A stretch of 64,000 nt of DNA from Vibrio japonicus (GTDB lineage: Bacteria > Pseudomonadota > Gammaproteobacteria > Enterobacterales > Vibrionaceae): NCBI RefSeq assembly GCF_024582835.1, contig NZ_CP102096.1, positions 62,001 to 126,000 of the forward strand, given 5' to 3'. Below, in pieces: positions 7,917 through 16,649 of the stretch. Under the pieces are notes generated by a model, which saw nothing but the letters and a program-made list of their open reading frames with translations, was not told where the DNA came from and ran no database searches. Numbering within the stretch: the first letter of the stretch is position 1; each line of letters starts with the position of its first letter. The position numbers were made by a program, and so were the translations under genes.

Positions 7917-9172
7917 ATCACGTTCTCCTTTTCCCCAGCCGTGTCGTTCGTGGATCTATTCTGGTCAAGGCTGATATCCGTGAGGAGCTCTACCGTATGG
8001 GGGGAGTTGCTTTGAGACATCTCTTCGATGAGCCGTTGAGTCATCAGTTTTTGTTGTTCTAGCTGATTGTGCTTTGTAAAGAGCGCTGTCGATAAGCCGG
8101 TACCAATTGCTGCTATTGCGAGTAGGAGAGCACAATTGATAGGGCGACGTTGTAGTAAGCAAAGTTGAGGATAAAACCATAAGTGGCGTCTGAGTGAAAT
8201 CGGCTTTGACGCGATGATTGCTTCAATGTCCACTTTCAGTTGCTCTACAGAATGGTAGCGTTGACTTATCTCAGCCTGAGTTGCGTGATTCTGGATGGCC
8301 TTTAAATCCGATAAGGCCGATTCATTGGGAAACAACCAGAGCAAGATCTGACCAAGAGAGTAAACATCACTTTGATACGCCATCGCTTGTCCAGCTTGTT
8401 GTTCTGGGCTCGCAAACTGTTGGCTATAAGCGAATATGCCATAGGAATATGAATAGGAGTGTGTTGGAGCGAGATTGAAATCTATCAGCTTCACTATTTG
8501 ATGCTGGTGGTTTATCAGGACATTTTCAGGTTTGAGATCCCCATGCAAAATTCCGTTTTGATGCGCGTGCTCCACGGCTGAGCAGATCTGAACAAAAAGC
8601 TTAAGTTTGCCTGAGCGTGAGAGTGTGATTTGCTCTATATATTCCTTGAAGTTAGGTCCTTCTACTTGCTCCATCACAATGTACACATCGCCGTCATGGA
8701 TCCCGCCATCAAACACTTTGGCGATGTGGGGGTGATTCAACTTAGCCAGCAGCTGAGCTTCATCAAACAGGGCGTGGTGACTGAACAGCCCTATTATGTC
8801 TGATTGCAGAAACTTGATTGCGAGCTTTTGGTCGAAAGCCTTATCCGCACGACAAGCGGCATAAACCACCCCCATACCACCCCGACCAATTTCATGCAGG
8901 ATTTGGTATTTGTCGACGGTTTGATGACTGTAGTCAGTCTGCTGAAGTAGGCTATTTTGAAGCGTACGATGAAAAAGCTGATCTAAATTATCAGAGCTTT
9001 CCGCATTAATTAGAGCAGAGACTTCCTGATAGAGCTCTGGCTGACTTTGTCTGATCTGTTCAAGCTTCGCTTGCTTTTGTTGCTCATCTAAGTCCAGCAA
9101 CAAGTAGTACAGCTGGGTTTTGCTAGTGTCTAGATTCACTGCGTGTTGATTGATATTGTTTCTTATGCGCAC
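7913..9172 (-). CDS. Membrane-anchored Ser/Thr protein kinase (Hanks type), altered DFG motif
   Basis: 419 residues. The kinase domain spans about 89-325: glycine loop GRGGMGVV (96-103), ATP lysine in LAIK (120), helix-C Glu138, catalytic loop HGDLKPEN (210-217, with Gly for the usual Arg), Mg loop DFN (231-233) where almost all kinases have DFG, and SPE for APE (255-257). A short N-terminal helical segment (1-85) precedes it. After the domain come a single membrane helix (about 346-365) and a short tail of about 50 residues that would lie in the periplasm, with no TPR or PASTA sensor. Asp212, Lys214, Asn217 and Asp231 remain, so catalysis is plausible. First gene of the sigma factor unit. 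Confidence 0.88.
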   Translation of the reverse strand: MRIRNNINQHAVNLDTSKTQLYYLLLDLDEQQKQAKLEQIRQSQPELYQEVSALINAESSDNLDQLFHRTLQNSLLQQTDYSHQTVDKYQILHEIGRGGMGVVYAACRADKAFDQKLAIKFLQSDIIGLFSHHALFDEAQLLAKLNHPHIAKVFDGGIHDGDVYIVMEQVEGPNFKEYIEQITLSRSGKLKLFVQICSAVEHAHQNGILHGDLKPENVLINHQHQIVKLIDFNLAPTHSYSYSYGIFAYSQQFASPEQQAGQAMAYQSDVYSLGQILLWLFPNESALSDLKAIQNHATQAEISQRYHSVEQLKVDIEAIIASKPISLRRHLWFYPQLCLLQRRPINCALLLAIAAIGTGLSTALFTKHNQLEQQKLMTQRLIEEMSQSNSPHTVELLTDISLDQNRSTNDTAGEKENVI

Positions 9173-9196
9173 AGTGTAATGAGAAATGGAATGCTT

Positions 9197-9223
9197 ATCT
9201 CACTATTTTCTTAAAATTGAGAT
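9197..9223 (-). promoter_or_regulatory. Inverted repeat upstream of the kinase-sigma pair
   Basis: ATCTCA and TGAGAT flank an inner ATTTT/AAAAT pair, centred about 38 nt upstream of the kinase start codon. The position suits an operator or a 5' leader hairpin; no regulator is identifiable. Confidence 0.35.
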
Positions 9224-9253
9224 GGTTATGAGGTTATTGATATTTATCATACT

Positions 9254-9280
9254 AAAAAGCAGCCGACTTCGGCTGCTTTT
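9254..9280. terminator. Terminator between gor and the kinase gene
   Basis: A 12-bp perfect stem, AAAAGCAGCCGA with TCGGCTGCTTTT, around a 2-nt centre. It is symmetrical and can act on both strands. It lies 35 nt downstream of the gor stop. Confidence 0.85.
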
Positions 9281-9314
9281 CATACATATGCTTAAGGAGT
9301 ATTAACGCCTTAGC

Positions 9315-10670
9315 TTATCTCATGGTAACGAATTCTTCCGAGCCAGTTGGGTGGATGGCAACCACAGAGTCGAAGTCTGCTTTGGTTGCACCCATCTTCA
9401 TCGCAACACCGAAGCCTTGAATCATTTCATCAACAGTGAAGCCGATACCATGTAGGCCAACAACCGTTTCTTCTTCGCCCGCGCAGACTAGCTTCATCTT
9501 ACATGGTTGACGGTGCTTAGTGACCGCGGTGTACATCGCAGTAAAGCCAGACGTGTAGACTTTGATGTTGTCTTTGCCGTACTTTTCTTCGGCTTCTTGT
9601 GTGGTTAAACCGATAGTACCGATAGGTGGGTGGCTGAATACAACGGTTGGAACCAAATCGTAGTCCATCTTCGCGTTTGGCTTGTTGTTGAACAGACGCT
9701 CAGAAAGCTGGCGACCTGCTTTAACTGCAACTGGAGTTAGCTCAATACCACCTTCCATAATGTCGCCAACACAGTAGATGCCGTTCACGTTAGTTTGCTG
9801 GTATTCGTCTACCTTGATGTAGCCTTTGTCGTTAGTTGCAACGCCTGTTGACGCAAGGTTGATCGCGTCTGTTGCTGGGTGACGACCGATTGCCCAGATC
9901 AGTTGGTCAACGTTTTGGCTCTCACCGTTTTCTAGGTGTAGAGTCAGGCTGCCGTCTGCTTCTTTTACCACTTCTTTTGGTACTGAATGCGTGTGCAATT
10001 TTGGACCTTCTGTGTCCATCACTTCAACTAATGTGTCGATGATCATTGGATCAAAGCTACGCAGTGGTGACTCTTTACGTACGAATAAGTGAGTTTCAGT
10101 ACCCAAAGCGTGAAGAACACCTGCGATTTCAACCGCGATGTAACCTGCACCAATAACTGCAACGCGTTTTGGTTGTTCTGCTAGGTCAAAGAAGCCGTTT
10201 GAATCGATGCCGTATTCTGCACCAGGGATGTTTGGAATAGTTGGACGACCACCAACAGCAATCAGGATGTGATCCGCTGTGTAGTGCTCACCGTTTACTT
10301 CAACCGTTTTCTCATCGACGAACTTAGCAAAGCCTTTGATCACGTTAACTTTGTTGTTGCCAAGAACGCGGTCGTAAGACTGGTGGATACGACCAATGTA
10401 CGCCTGACGACTCTCAACCAGTTTGCTCCAATCGAAGCCTTTTACGTCTACGTCGAAGCCGTAGTCTTCTGCATACAGGTTCATCGCTTCAGCGATTTGC
10501 GCGCCGTGCCACATTACTTTCTTTGGCACACAGCCAACGTTTACACACGTACCGCCAAGGTCTTGAGCTTCGATTAGCGCTACTTTAGCACCGTACATTG
10601 CCGCGCGGTTTGCTGATGCGATACCGCCGCTGCCGCCGCCGATACAGATATAGTCAAAATGAGTCGCCAT
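9315..10670 (-). CDS. gor: Glutathione-disulfide reductase
   Basis: 451 residues, the length of E. coli Gor (450). Reduces glutathione disulfide with NADPH in the cytoplasm using FAD. Visible are the FAD-binding GGGSGG (about 11-16), the redox-active pair Cys42 and Cys47 in [12 protein letters not shown], the NADPH-binding [13 protein letters not shown] (about 174), the second FAD motif YCVGDI (about 296) and the C-terminal HPTGSEEF, whose histidine serves as the proton donor of the partner subunit. Transcribed alone and in the same direction as the upstream rlmJ gene, with 146 nt between them, as in E. coli where gor follows rlmJ (yhiR). Confidence 0.97.
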   Translation of the reverse strand: MATHFDYICIGGGSGGIASANRAAMYGAKVALIEAQDLGGTCVNVGCVPKKVMWHGAQIAEAMNLYAEDYGFDVDVKGFDWSKLVESRQAYIGRIHQSYDRVLGNNKVNVIKGFAKFVDEKTVEVNGEHYTADHILIAVGGRPTIPNIPGAEYGIDSNGFFDLAEQPKRVAVIGAGYIAVEIAGVLHALGTETHLFVRKESPLRSFDPMIIDTLVEVMDTEGPKLHTHSVPKEVVKEADGSLTLHLENGESQNVDQLIWAIGRHPATDAINLASTGVATNDKGYIKVDEYQQTNVNGIYCVGDIMEGGIELTPVAVKAGRQLSERLFNNKPNAKMDYDLVPTVVFSHPPIGTIGLTTQEAEEKYGKDNIKVYTSGFTAMYTAVTKHRQPCKMKLVCAGEEETVVGLHGIGFTVDEMIQGFGVAMKMGATKADFDSVVAIHPTGSEEFVTMR

Positions 10671-10816
10671 TACTTTCTCCGTTTATCTAGGGGCGAGGGC
10701 TGGTTATTCACTTTCGTGACGCCGCAAGCTCCCTGAGAGTTTAAATGTATTCTTGTATATTAAGGATGAATCGGTTGAACTCAATCCATCCCATTTTAAT
10801 TTGCTGTTACAGAGCC

Positions 10817-11656
10817 TTACTCAGGAACAATCCAATCTACTTTCCAATGACCGGTCGCCGGTGCAATGGCTTCTTTAAGGAAAGGCAAAATCTCTTTCAT
10901 TTGGCTTTCCAGTTTCCACGGTGGGTTAATGACAATCATGCCAGATGCGGTCATACCGTGCTCGTTGGTATCCGGTGCCACGCCCAACTCAATTTGTAAG
11001 ATTTTGCGAATGCCTAGGCTTTCTAGACCTTCGATCATGTCGTCGATGTCGTGACGATTGACCACAGGATACCAAATTGCGTAGATACCCGTCGCCCAGC
11101 GTTTGTGGCTTTGCCAGATCGCTTGCACTACATCGCGGTACTCTTTTGCCAGCTCGTAAGGTGGGTCAATCAGCACCAAACCTCGGCGCTCTTGTGGTGG
11201 CAAGCTCGCTTTCAGGCGTTTAAAACCATCTTCTTTATAGATGCTGACCTGGCGATCGCGATGAAACTCTTGTTCAAGCAACGGGTAATCGCTTGGGTGT
11301 AATTCGGTCAGCACCATGCGATCTTGTTTGCGTATTTGAGCGCGTGCTACACGCGGTGAGCCAGGGTAGTAACGCAGTTTGTCACCGTTGTTCAGCGCTT
11401 TAATTGCATCTAGGTAGCCGTGAAGGTCTTCTGGGATGTCTTTCTGATCCCACACTCGCGCGATACCTTGTTTGTATTCGCCCGTTTTCTCTGACCACTC
11501 ATGCGTTAAATCGTAACGACCCACACCAGAGTGCGTATCGTGATAGACAAAAGGCTTATCTTTCTGTTTTAGGGAATCTAGGATAAGGCTTTGAACAATA
11601 TGCTTTATTACGTCAGCGTGGTTTCCAGCGTGAAAGCTATGGCGATAACTTAACAA
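10817..11656 (-). CDS. rlmJ: 23S rRNA (adenine-2030 N6)-methyltransferase RlmJ
   Basis: 279 residues, matching the 280-residue E. coli enzyme. Methylates A2030 of 23S rRNA using SAM. The N6-adenine methyltransferase motif DPPY appears in LIDPPYELAKEY (about 163-166). The N-terminal MLSYRHSFHAGNHADVIKH is nearly identical to the E. coli start and supports the chosen ATG. Divergent from prlC with a shared 162-nt upstream region. Confidence 0.95.
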   Translation of the reverse strand: MLSYRHSFHAGNHADVIKHIVQSLILDSLKQKDKPFVYHDTHSGVGRYDLTHEWSEKTGEYKQGIARVWDQKDIPEDLHGYLDAIKALNNGDKLRYYPGSPRVARAQIRKQDRMVLTELHPSDYPLLEQEFHRDRQVSIYKEDGFKRLKASLPPQERRGLVLIDPPYELAKEYRDVVQAIWQSHKRWATGIYAIWYPVVNRHDIDDMIEGLESLGIRKILQIELGVAPDTNEHGMTASGMIVINPPWKLESQMKEILPFLKEAIAPATGHWKVDWIVPE

Positions 11657-11818
11657 AATATTTCTCTCAGAATCGGTGCGAGGCGCATCATGAATAATGG
11701 CACTTAGTATACGTTACTATTGAAAATTGCAGAACCTACCTATATTTACTATCTAACACAAACGATAAGTAGCAAAGATGACTCAAGAGGTACATCTTTG
11801 AATCAAAAGGAATGTTTT

Positions 11819-13861
11819 ATGTCTAATCCACTACTGACTTTTACGGATCTCCCTCCGTTTTCTCAGATTAAACCTGAGCACGTAAAACCTGCTGTTGAGC
11901 AGGCCATTGCGGACTGCCGCGCGAAGATTGAGCAAGTGTTAAAAGATAACGAAGCTCCTAACTGGGAAAACGTGATTGCGCCGATTGAAGAAGTGGATGA
12001 TCGCCTAAGCCGCATTTGGTCACCAGTGAGCCATATGAACTCAGTCGTGAACAGCGATGAGTTGCGCGAGGCATACGAAAGCTGCTTACCAATGTTGTCG
12101 GAGTACGGTACTTGGGTTGGTCAGCACAAAGGGTTATTTGAAGCGTACAAAGCGATTAAAGCGGATGAGTCTTATGAAGAGTTGACGCAAGCGCAGAAGA
12201 AAACCATCACAGATTCTCTACGTGATTTCGAATTGTCCGGTATCGGTTTGCCAGCGGACGAGCAGCACCGTTACGGCGAAATTAGCAAACGTATGTCGGA
12301 GCTAGGCTCTAAGTTCTCAAACAATGTGTTGGATGCCACCATGGGTTGGACAAAGCACGTGACCGACGAAAAAGAACTTGCAGGTATGCCAGACTCTGCA
12401 CTGGCAGCGGCGAAAGCAGCAGCAGAAGCTAAAGAGCTGGATGGTTACTTACTGACACTAGATATTCCGTCTTACCTACCAGTGATGACTTATTGTGATA
12501 ACCAAGAGCTGCGTAAAGAGTTGTATGAAGCGTACGTCACACGTGCATCGGATCGCGGTCCGAACGCAGGTAAGTGGGACAATAGTGAGATCATTAACGA
12601 ACAGCTAAAACTGCGACACGAAATTGCACGCATGCTTGGTTTTAACACCTTCAGTGAAAAGTCACTGGCAACCAAGATGGCTGAAAATCCATCTCAGGTT
12701 CTAGGCTTTTTGAATGACTTAGCCAGCAAAGCGAAATCACAAGGTGAACGTGAAGTCGAAGACCTACGTCAATTTGCGAAGAGTGAGTTTGGTGTAGAAG
12801 AACTGAACCTTTGGGATATTGCTTACTACAGCGAAAAACAAAAACAACATCTATTCCAAATCTCAGATGAAGAATTGCGCCCATACTTCCCGGAAGCGAA
12901 AGCGGTAAGTGGTCTGTTCGAAGTGCTTAAACGCGTTTTCGGCATGACAGTGAAAGAGCGCGAAGGCGTGGATACCTGGCATGAGTCAGTTCGCTTTTTT
13001 GATATCTTCGATTCAGAGAACAAACTACGCGGCAGCTTCTATCTAGACCTATACGCGCGTGAGCACAAACGTGGCGGTGCGTGGATGGATGAATGTCGTG
13101 TACGTCGCATCAATGGCGAAGGTGAATTACAAACGCCAGTGGCTTACCTGACGTGTAACTTTAACCGTCCTATCGGTGATAAACCTGCGTTGTTTACTCA
13201 CGACGAAGTGGTCACGCTATTCCACGAATTTGGTCACGGCATCCACCATATGCTGACTCAAGTTGAAACAGGTTCGGTTTCTGGCATCAATGGTGTGCCT
13301 TGGGATGCAGTCGAACTACCAAGTCAGTTCTTAGAAAACTGGTGTTGGGAAGAAGACGCGCTGGCGTTTATCTCCGGTCACTATGAAACGGGTGAACCGC
13401 TACCAAAAGAGATGTTGGATAAAATGCTGGCGGCGAAGAACTTCCAGTCGGCGATGTTTATCCTGCGTCAGCTAGAGCTTGGTTTGTTCGACTTTACCTT
13501 GCACACAGAATTCGATCCAGAAGTCGGCCCGCGCGTATTGGAAACGCTGGCTGAAGTAAAATCGAAAGTCGCGGTGCTACCAAGTTTAGAATGGAACCGA
13601 TTCTCACACAGCTTTAGCCATATTTTTGCTGGTGGTTACAGCGCTGGCTACTACAGCTACTTGTGGGCAGAAGTATTGTCGTCGGATGCGTTCTCTCGCT
13701 TTGAAGAAGAAGGCATTTTCAACGCGGAAACGGGTAAGAGCTTCTTGAATAACATCCTTGAGATGGGTGGCAGTGAAGAGCCAATGGAACTGTTCAAACG
13801 CTTCCGTGGTCGCGAGCCTAAAATTGATGCTTTGTTGCGTCACTCAGGTATCAGCGCCTAA
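11819..13861 (+). CDS. prlC: Oligopeptidase A (M3 zinc metallopeptidase)
   Basis: 680 residues from the ATG at 11819, identical in length to E. coli OpdA/PrlC. An AAGGA site sits 8 nt before it; a frame-open stretch 33 codons further upstream is not needed. This cytoplasmic enzyme degrades peptides, including cleaved signal peptides. The zinc site HEFGH is at residues 469-473 inside TLFHEFGHGIHH, and the third ligand glutamate lies in ELPSQFLENW (about 495). A 7-bp hairpin (AAAGATG/CATCTTT, 11774-11799) lies just upstream of the ribosome site. In E. coli prlC is a heat-shock gene; I see no clear sigma-32 promoter here. Confidence 0.95.
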   Translation: MSNPLLTFTDLPPFSQIKPEHVKPAVEQAIADCRAKIEQVLKDNEAPNWENVIAPIEEVDDRLSRIWSPVSHMNSVVNSDELREAYESCLPMLSEYGTWVGQHKGLFEAYKAIKADESYEELTQAQKKTITDSLRDFELSGIGLPADEQHRYGEISKRMSELGSKFSNNVLDATMGWTKHVTDEKELAGMPDSALAAAKAAAEAKELDGYLLTLDIPSYLPVMTYCDNQELRKELYEAYVTRASDRGPNAGKWDNSEIINEQLKLRHEIARMLGFNTFSEKSLATKMAENPSQVLGFLNDLASKAKSQGEREVEDLRQFAKSEFGVEELNLWDIAYYSEKQKQHLFQISDEELRPYFPEAKAVSGLFEVLKRVFGMTVKEREGVDTWHESVRFFDIFDSENKLRGSFYLDLYAREHKRGGAWMDECRVRRINGEGELQTPVAYLTCNFNRPIGDKPALFTHDEVVTLFHEFGHGIHHMLTQVETGSVSGINGVPWDAVELPSQFLENWCWEEDALAFISGHYETGEPLPKEMLDKMLAAKNFQSAMFILRQLELGLFDFTLHTEFDPEVGPRVLETLAEVKSKVAVLPSLEWNRFSHSFSHIFAGGYSAGYYSYLWAEVLSSDAFSRFEEEGIFNAETGKSFLNNILEMGGSEEPMELFKRFRGREPKIDALLRHSGISA

Positions 13862-13899
13862 CTCAGGTATCATCGCCTAACACTGAGATTTAAAACACC

Positions 13900-13923
13900 A
13901 ATGCCCTCTGTCTCGAGGGCATT
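13900..13923. terminator. Terminator between convergent prlC and the bufferin operon
   Basis: Stem AATGCCCTC/GAGGGCATT with a 6-nt loop. On the minus strand it is followed by GGTGTTTT, on the plus strand by GTTCT; both tails are modest. Confidence 0.65.
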
Positions 13924-13949
13924 GTTCTATCGGTCAGTTGTTTCACTCG

Positions 13950-14405
13950 TTAACTTGCGACTCTGTTTTTCAAAAGTCTATCAATAGAGAAAGGCCCCGC
14001 CCCCCAAACTACAATCATTAAAATCATCAACCCCCAAAGCTGGTGGTCATAGAATCCCTTTTCCCAAAGCAATGGATAAGACACGACAGCGATAATATTG
14101 AATACAAACAGAATCGCAGCCATCGGTCTTGTCAGTAGTCCTAAAGCGACAAATATCGGTAGAGTCAGCTCTGCGGCAGTCCCCAGATAAGCGGCCATTT
14201 GCCAAGGAAGTAGTGGCACTTGGTATTCATATTCAAATAGATAAAGCGTGCTATCCCAGGTAGCAACCTTAGTCAGGCCCGAATTGAAAAAGACATAAGC
14301 GACCCATAAGCGGCAAAACAGTAGGAGAACAGGAACAAATACACACTGCGCTTTGCCAATCAGCGAGTCATAGGTCTCAATGACATTCTTAATTGCAGTC
14401 GACAT
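13950..14405 (-). CDS. bufD: DoxX-family membrane protein, last gene of the bufferin operon
   Basis: 151 residues with four predicted membrane helices (about 20-45, 63-85, 88-108, 118-138) and the DoxX hallmarks FNSGLTKVATWDST and LLTRPMAAILF. It is encoded 10 nt after the MNIO partner gene (bufC). DoxX proteins are the fourth component in many MNIO/DUF2063/DUF2282 operons; the biochemical role in the inner membrane is not established. The bufD name is inferred from operon order. Confidence 0.8.
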   Translation of the reverse strand: MSTAIKNVIETYDSLIGKAQCVFVPVLLLFCRLWVAYVFFNSGLTKVATWDSTLYLFEYEYQVPLLPWQMAAYLGTAAELTLPIFVALGLLTRPMAAILFVFNIIAVVSYPLLWEKGFYDHQLWGLMILMIVVWGAGPFSIDRLLKNRVAS

Positions 14406-14415
14406 ACTTAGCTCC

Positions 14416-15177
14416 TTAACCTTTCAGCGAGAATCCCGCCACAAGATGGTTGTCCAATAGAAAACTTAGGTGCGATAAGCACTCGGCCGGTATATCGCCT
14501 AAACGCGCACCTGAATGAAGAAGTAGAAGCAGCTGGAATGGCTCGGGCGTCAAAGCCAAGCTCCAACTTTCGTTGCCAGCGAGGTGGCAAATCACCCCTT
14601 GTTCTGCTTGGTCGAGCACGAGATCGTCGTACTGTTGGTTATCAACGGCGACTTTTAGTGAAAATACCGCAAATTCAGATTGAAAAGGTAAAACGCCCGG
14701 TTGTAGATGTAATTGGATATCCGCGTGCTTATTTTCCGGTATGTCGCTCAGCAGTGCTAACGGCATCGACGCTTCTTCAATGGTCATGTTGTCGTGAAGT
14801 TGTTGAGCGTTATCCATTTGCCACTCAAACTCGGCGACATCTGTGATGTATGGTGCGGCTTTAATAACAGCAGGGAATTTGTTGATGGTGTGGGAAAAGT
14901 GCTCACCGTAGTGACTGACATCACCAGATGTTAATGGGTGATCCAATACATGCTGTCGCGCCAGTTGGGTAAAACACTCCCCGCCAACCAGAGCTAACAC
15001 CAATGGATAGCTTGCTTGTAGCACTTCACTTAAGCTGATAATAAAGTTGTTGCGATAGATCTGAACGCGTTCATCTGCGCTAAATGCATCACTCACGACA
15101 TCACATTCCTCGCCAGTTGCGTTGTAGCGGAGTGCATCAGAAAAGCGGCTCTGTAGTTTAGCGAGCGGTAAAGTCAT
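14416..15177 (-). CDS. bufC: MNIO partner protein BufC (DUF2063, putative DNA-binding-domain superfamily)
   Basis: 253 residues from the ATG at 15177, which overlaps the stop of bufB by 4 nt (ATGA); the longer open frame to 15336 runs into bufB and is unlikely. The N-terminal part (about 5-95) has the DUF2063 pattern LQSRFSDALRY, DERVQIYRNNF and LSEVLQASYPLVLALVGGECF. The C-terminal half is a beta-rich domain. In MNIO systems this protein presents the precursor peptide to the iron enzyme, a RiPP-recognition role rather than DNA binding, despite the old domain name. Confidence 0.85.
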   Translation of the reverse strand: MTLPLAKLQSRFSDALRYNATGEECDVVSDAFSADERVQIYRNNFIISLSEVLQASYPLVLALVGGECFTQLARQHVLDHPLTSGDVSHYGEHFSHTINKFPAVIKAAPYITDVAEFEWQMDNAQQLHDNMTIEEASMPLALLSDIPENKHADIQLHLQPGVLPFQSEFAVFSLKVAVDNQQYDDLVLDQAEQGVICHLAGNESWSLALTPEPFQLLLLLHSGARLGDIPAECLSHLSFLLDNHLVAGFSLKG

Positions 15178-16034
15178 GACGCTTTCCTCCCGTCTTTCGA
15201 GCGGTAAGTTTGTAGCCTTTGGCTGGCTTTCTCTGCTTCTGCGAGCAGTACGTCTGGCGTGGGGATATCTAAATCCCACTCGATTAATGTATGGCGAGGC
15301 CCATGCTGCACCAACCATTGCTCGAACAATTGCCATACTTCATCACAAACAGGTTTACTGTGGGTATCAATCCAAATCTCGCCTTGCTCAAGCTGCTTGA
15401 TGGTAAATCCGGCTAAATGAATTTCATCGACTGCATTGGCGGGAATCGCATTGAGATAAGTCGTGGCATCAAAGCCGTGATTAAACGCCGAAACGTAAAT
15501 GTTGTTTAAGTCGAGCAGCAGTCGGCACGCTGTGCGTCGCTGCACTTCACTGAGAAACTCCCACTCTGAAATCGTGGAGTGATTGAATTTGAGGTAACTT
15601 GACGGGTTTTCTATCAGCATTGGGCGCTGCAGGTAATCTTGTACCTCGTCGACATTACGGCAGAAAACGTCTAACGCTTCTTCTGTATAAGGCAAAGGCA
15701 GCAAGTCATTAAAATAGTGGCCACCATTTTCGCTCCAGCTTAAATGGTCTGATACGAGAAAAGGGTCTAATTCATCAATCAGGTGTTTCAGTTTCTTGAG
15801 ATGAGATTGGTTTGGGCGCTCAACACTGCCGAGTGATAACCCAATGCCATGGCAGCTTATTTGATAATCATTGGCCAATTGACGCAGTGTTTGCCTTGCT
15901 ACGGAGTAGGGTTGAAAGTAGTTCTCGCTGTGGATTTCTAACCAAGCCAGCTTTGGCCTTTCATTGACGAAATAGTCGAGGTGTGGCGAGCGTAATCCAA
16001 CACCTGTGTGCGGGTCATAGTGTTTGGTAGTCAC
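15174..16034 (-). CDS. bufB: MNIO-family multinuclear iron enzyme BufB (DUF692)
   Basis: 286 residues, the usual DUF692 length. A TIM-barrel oxidative enzyme that uses two or three iron ions to modify cysteine residues of a precursor peptide. Conserved metal-site segments are visible in order: HGIGLSLGS, EIHSENYF, SDHLSW, LLPLPYTEEALD, IENPSSYL, LLDLNNIYVSAFNHG, EIHLAGF, DTHSKPVCDEVW and LIEWDLDIP. Related enzymes (MbnB, TglH, BufB) act on copper-binding or thiol-modified peptides. Followed with a 4-nt overlap by bufC and preceded by the precursor gene bufA. Confidence 0.92.
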   Translation of the reverse strand: MTTKHYDPHTGVGLRSPHLDYFVNERPKLAWLEIHSENYFQPYSVARQTLRQLANDYQISCHGIGLSLGSVERPNQSHLKKLKHLIDELDPFLVSDHLSWSENGGHYFNDLLPLPYTEEALDVFCRNVDEVQDYLQRPMLIENPSSYLKFNHSTISEWEFLSEVQRRTACRLLLDLNNIYVSAFNHGFDATTYLNAIPANAVDEIHLAGFTIKQLEQGEIWIDTHSKPVCDEVWQLFEQWLVQHGPRHTLIEWDLDIPTPDVLLAEAEKASQRLQTYRSKDGRKAS

Positions 16035-16062
16035 GGGCGAGTCCTTACGTGTAAAGAGAAGA

Positions 16063-16091
16063 ATGGCGGCCTGAATTCAATTGGCCGCCAT
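16063..16091 (-). promoter_or_regulatory. Hairpin between bufA and bufB
   Basis: Perfect 9-bp stem ATGGCGGCC/GGCCGCCAT with an 11-nt loop in the 86-nt gap between the precursor and enzyme genes. On the minus strand it is followed by a pyrimidine run TTCTTCTCTTT rather than a full T-tract. It looks like a leaky terminator or mRNA stabiliser that lets the precursor be made in excess. Confidence 0.65.
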
Positions 16092-16120
16092 CATAAGGCC
16101 GGCTTGTAATGGCAAAACGA

Positions 16121-16381
16121 TTAAGAAGACTGAGTACTACCGCCAGCAAGTTTGTCACAAAGTCCCTTAGGAACGACAACAAACGCGTCTTTTTGGCTGT
16201 CTTCTTTTGCTGTACCCGCACAAGAACCTGCTTTGGTGGCGCAGTCGTTTTTACCCGCTTTGGCAACGCCGTAGCATTTCTCTTTTTCAGCTGCGACTGC
16301 ATGATTGGCTGTGAGCATTGTGCCACCTAGAGCGAGTAGACCTGTAACAGCGGCAGTAACGGCAAGATTTGACTTTTTCAT
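16121..16381 (-). CDS. bufA1: Bufferin-type RiPP precursor BufA1 (DUF2282)
   Basis: 86 residues from the ATG at 16381, which has AGAGGA 7 nt upstream; an open frame 20 codons longer lacks such a site. A Sec signal peptide (1-31, cleavage near AVAA-E) precedes a short mature part with four cysteines at 36, 47, 54 and 75 in the DUF2282 pattern [31 protein letters not shown]. In bufferin systems the MNIO enzyme turns cysteines into copper-binding heterocycles, and the exported product protects against copper. The signal peptide doubles as the leader. Function here is inferred from the family. Confidence 0.87.
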   Translation of the reverse strand: MKKSNLAVTAAVTGLLALGGTMLTANHAVAAEKEKCYGVAKAGKNDCATKAGSCAGTAKEDSQKDAFVVVPKGLCDKLAGGSTQSS

Positions 16382-16611
16382 GGTAGTTTCCTCTGACTTT
16401 ATTTCTTTTTTCCTAGATAAATAGCCCTTAGAGCTATGCAAACCAATTAAGTGTTGTGTGATTCTTGACCAGCTTGCTTATTCAAAAAGAAAGAAGAGGA
16501 ATAAAAAAACTTTCAAATAATTAATGATAAATTCGTGAGTTATTGGTTGTGCTTATGTAAGTTTCTGATAAGTGGTTGAAAATAATCAACGAATTTTTTC
16601 TCTCTTTTCCC

Positions 16612-16641
16612 CTGAAATGGCATCGGTGTTTAGGTTATAAT
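16612..16641 (+). promoter_or_regulatory. uvrD promoter
   Basis: A perfect -10 box TATAAT (16636-16641) with a -35-like CTGAAA (16612-16617) 18 nt upstream. It is placed 38 nt before the uvrD start codon. Confidence 0.65.
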
Positions 16642-16649
16642 CAATTTTC

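Noticed and set aside
16045..16326. 93-residue frame overlapping bufA
   Set aside because: A different frame of the bufA region, without a signal peptide or the cysteine pattern; bufA itself is well supported.
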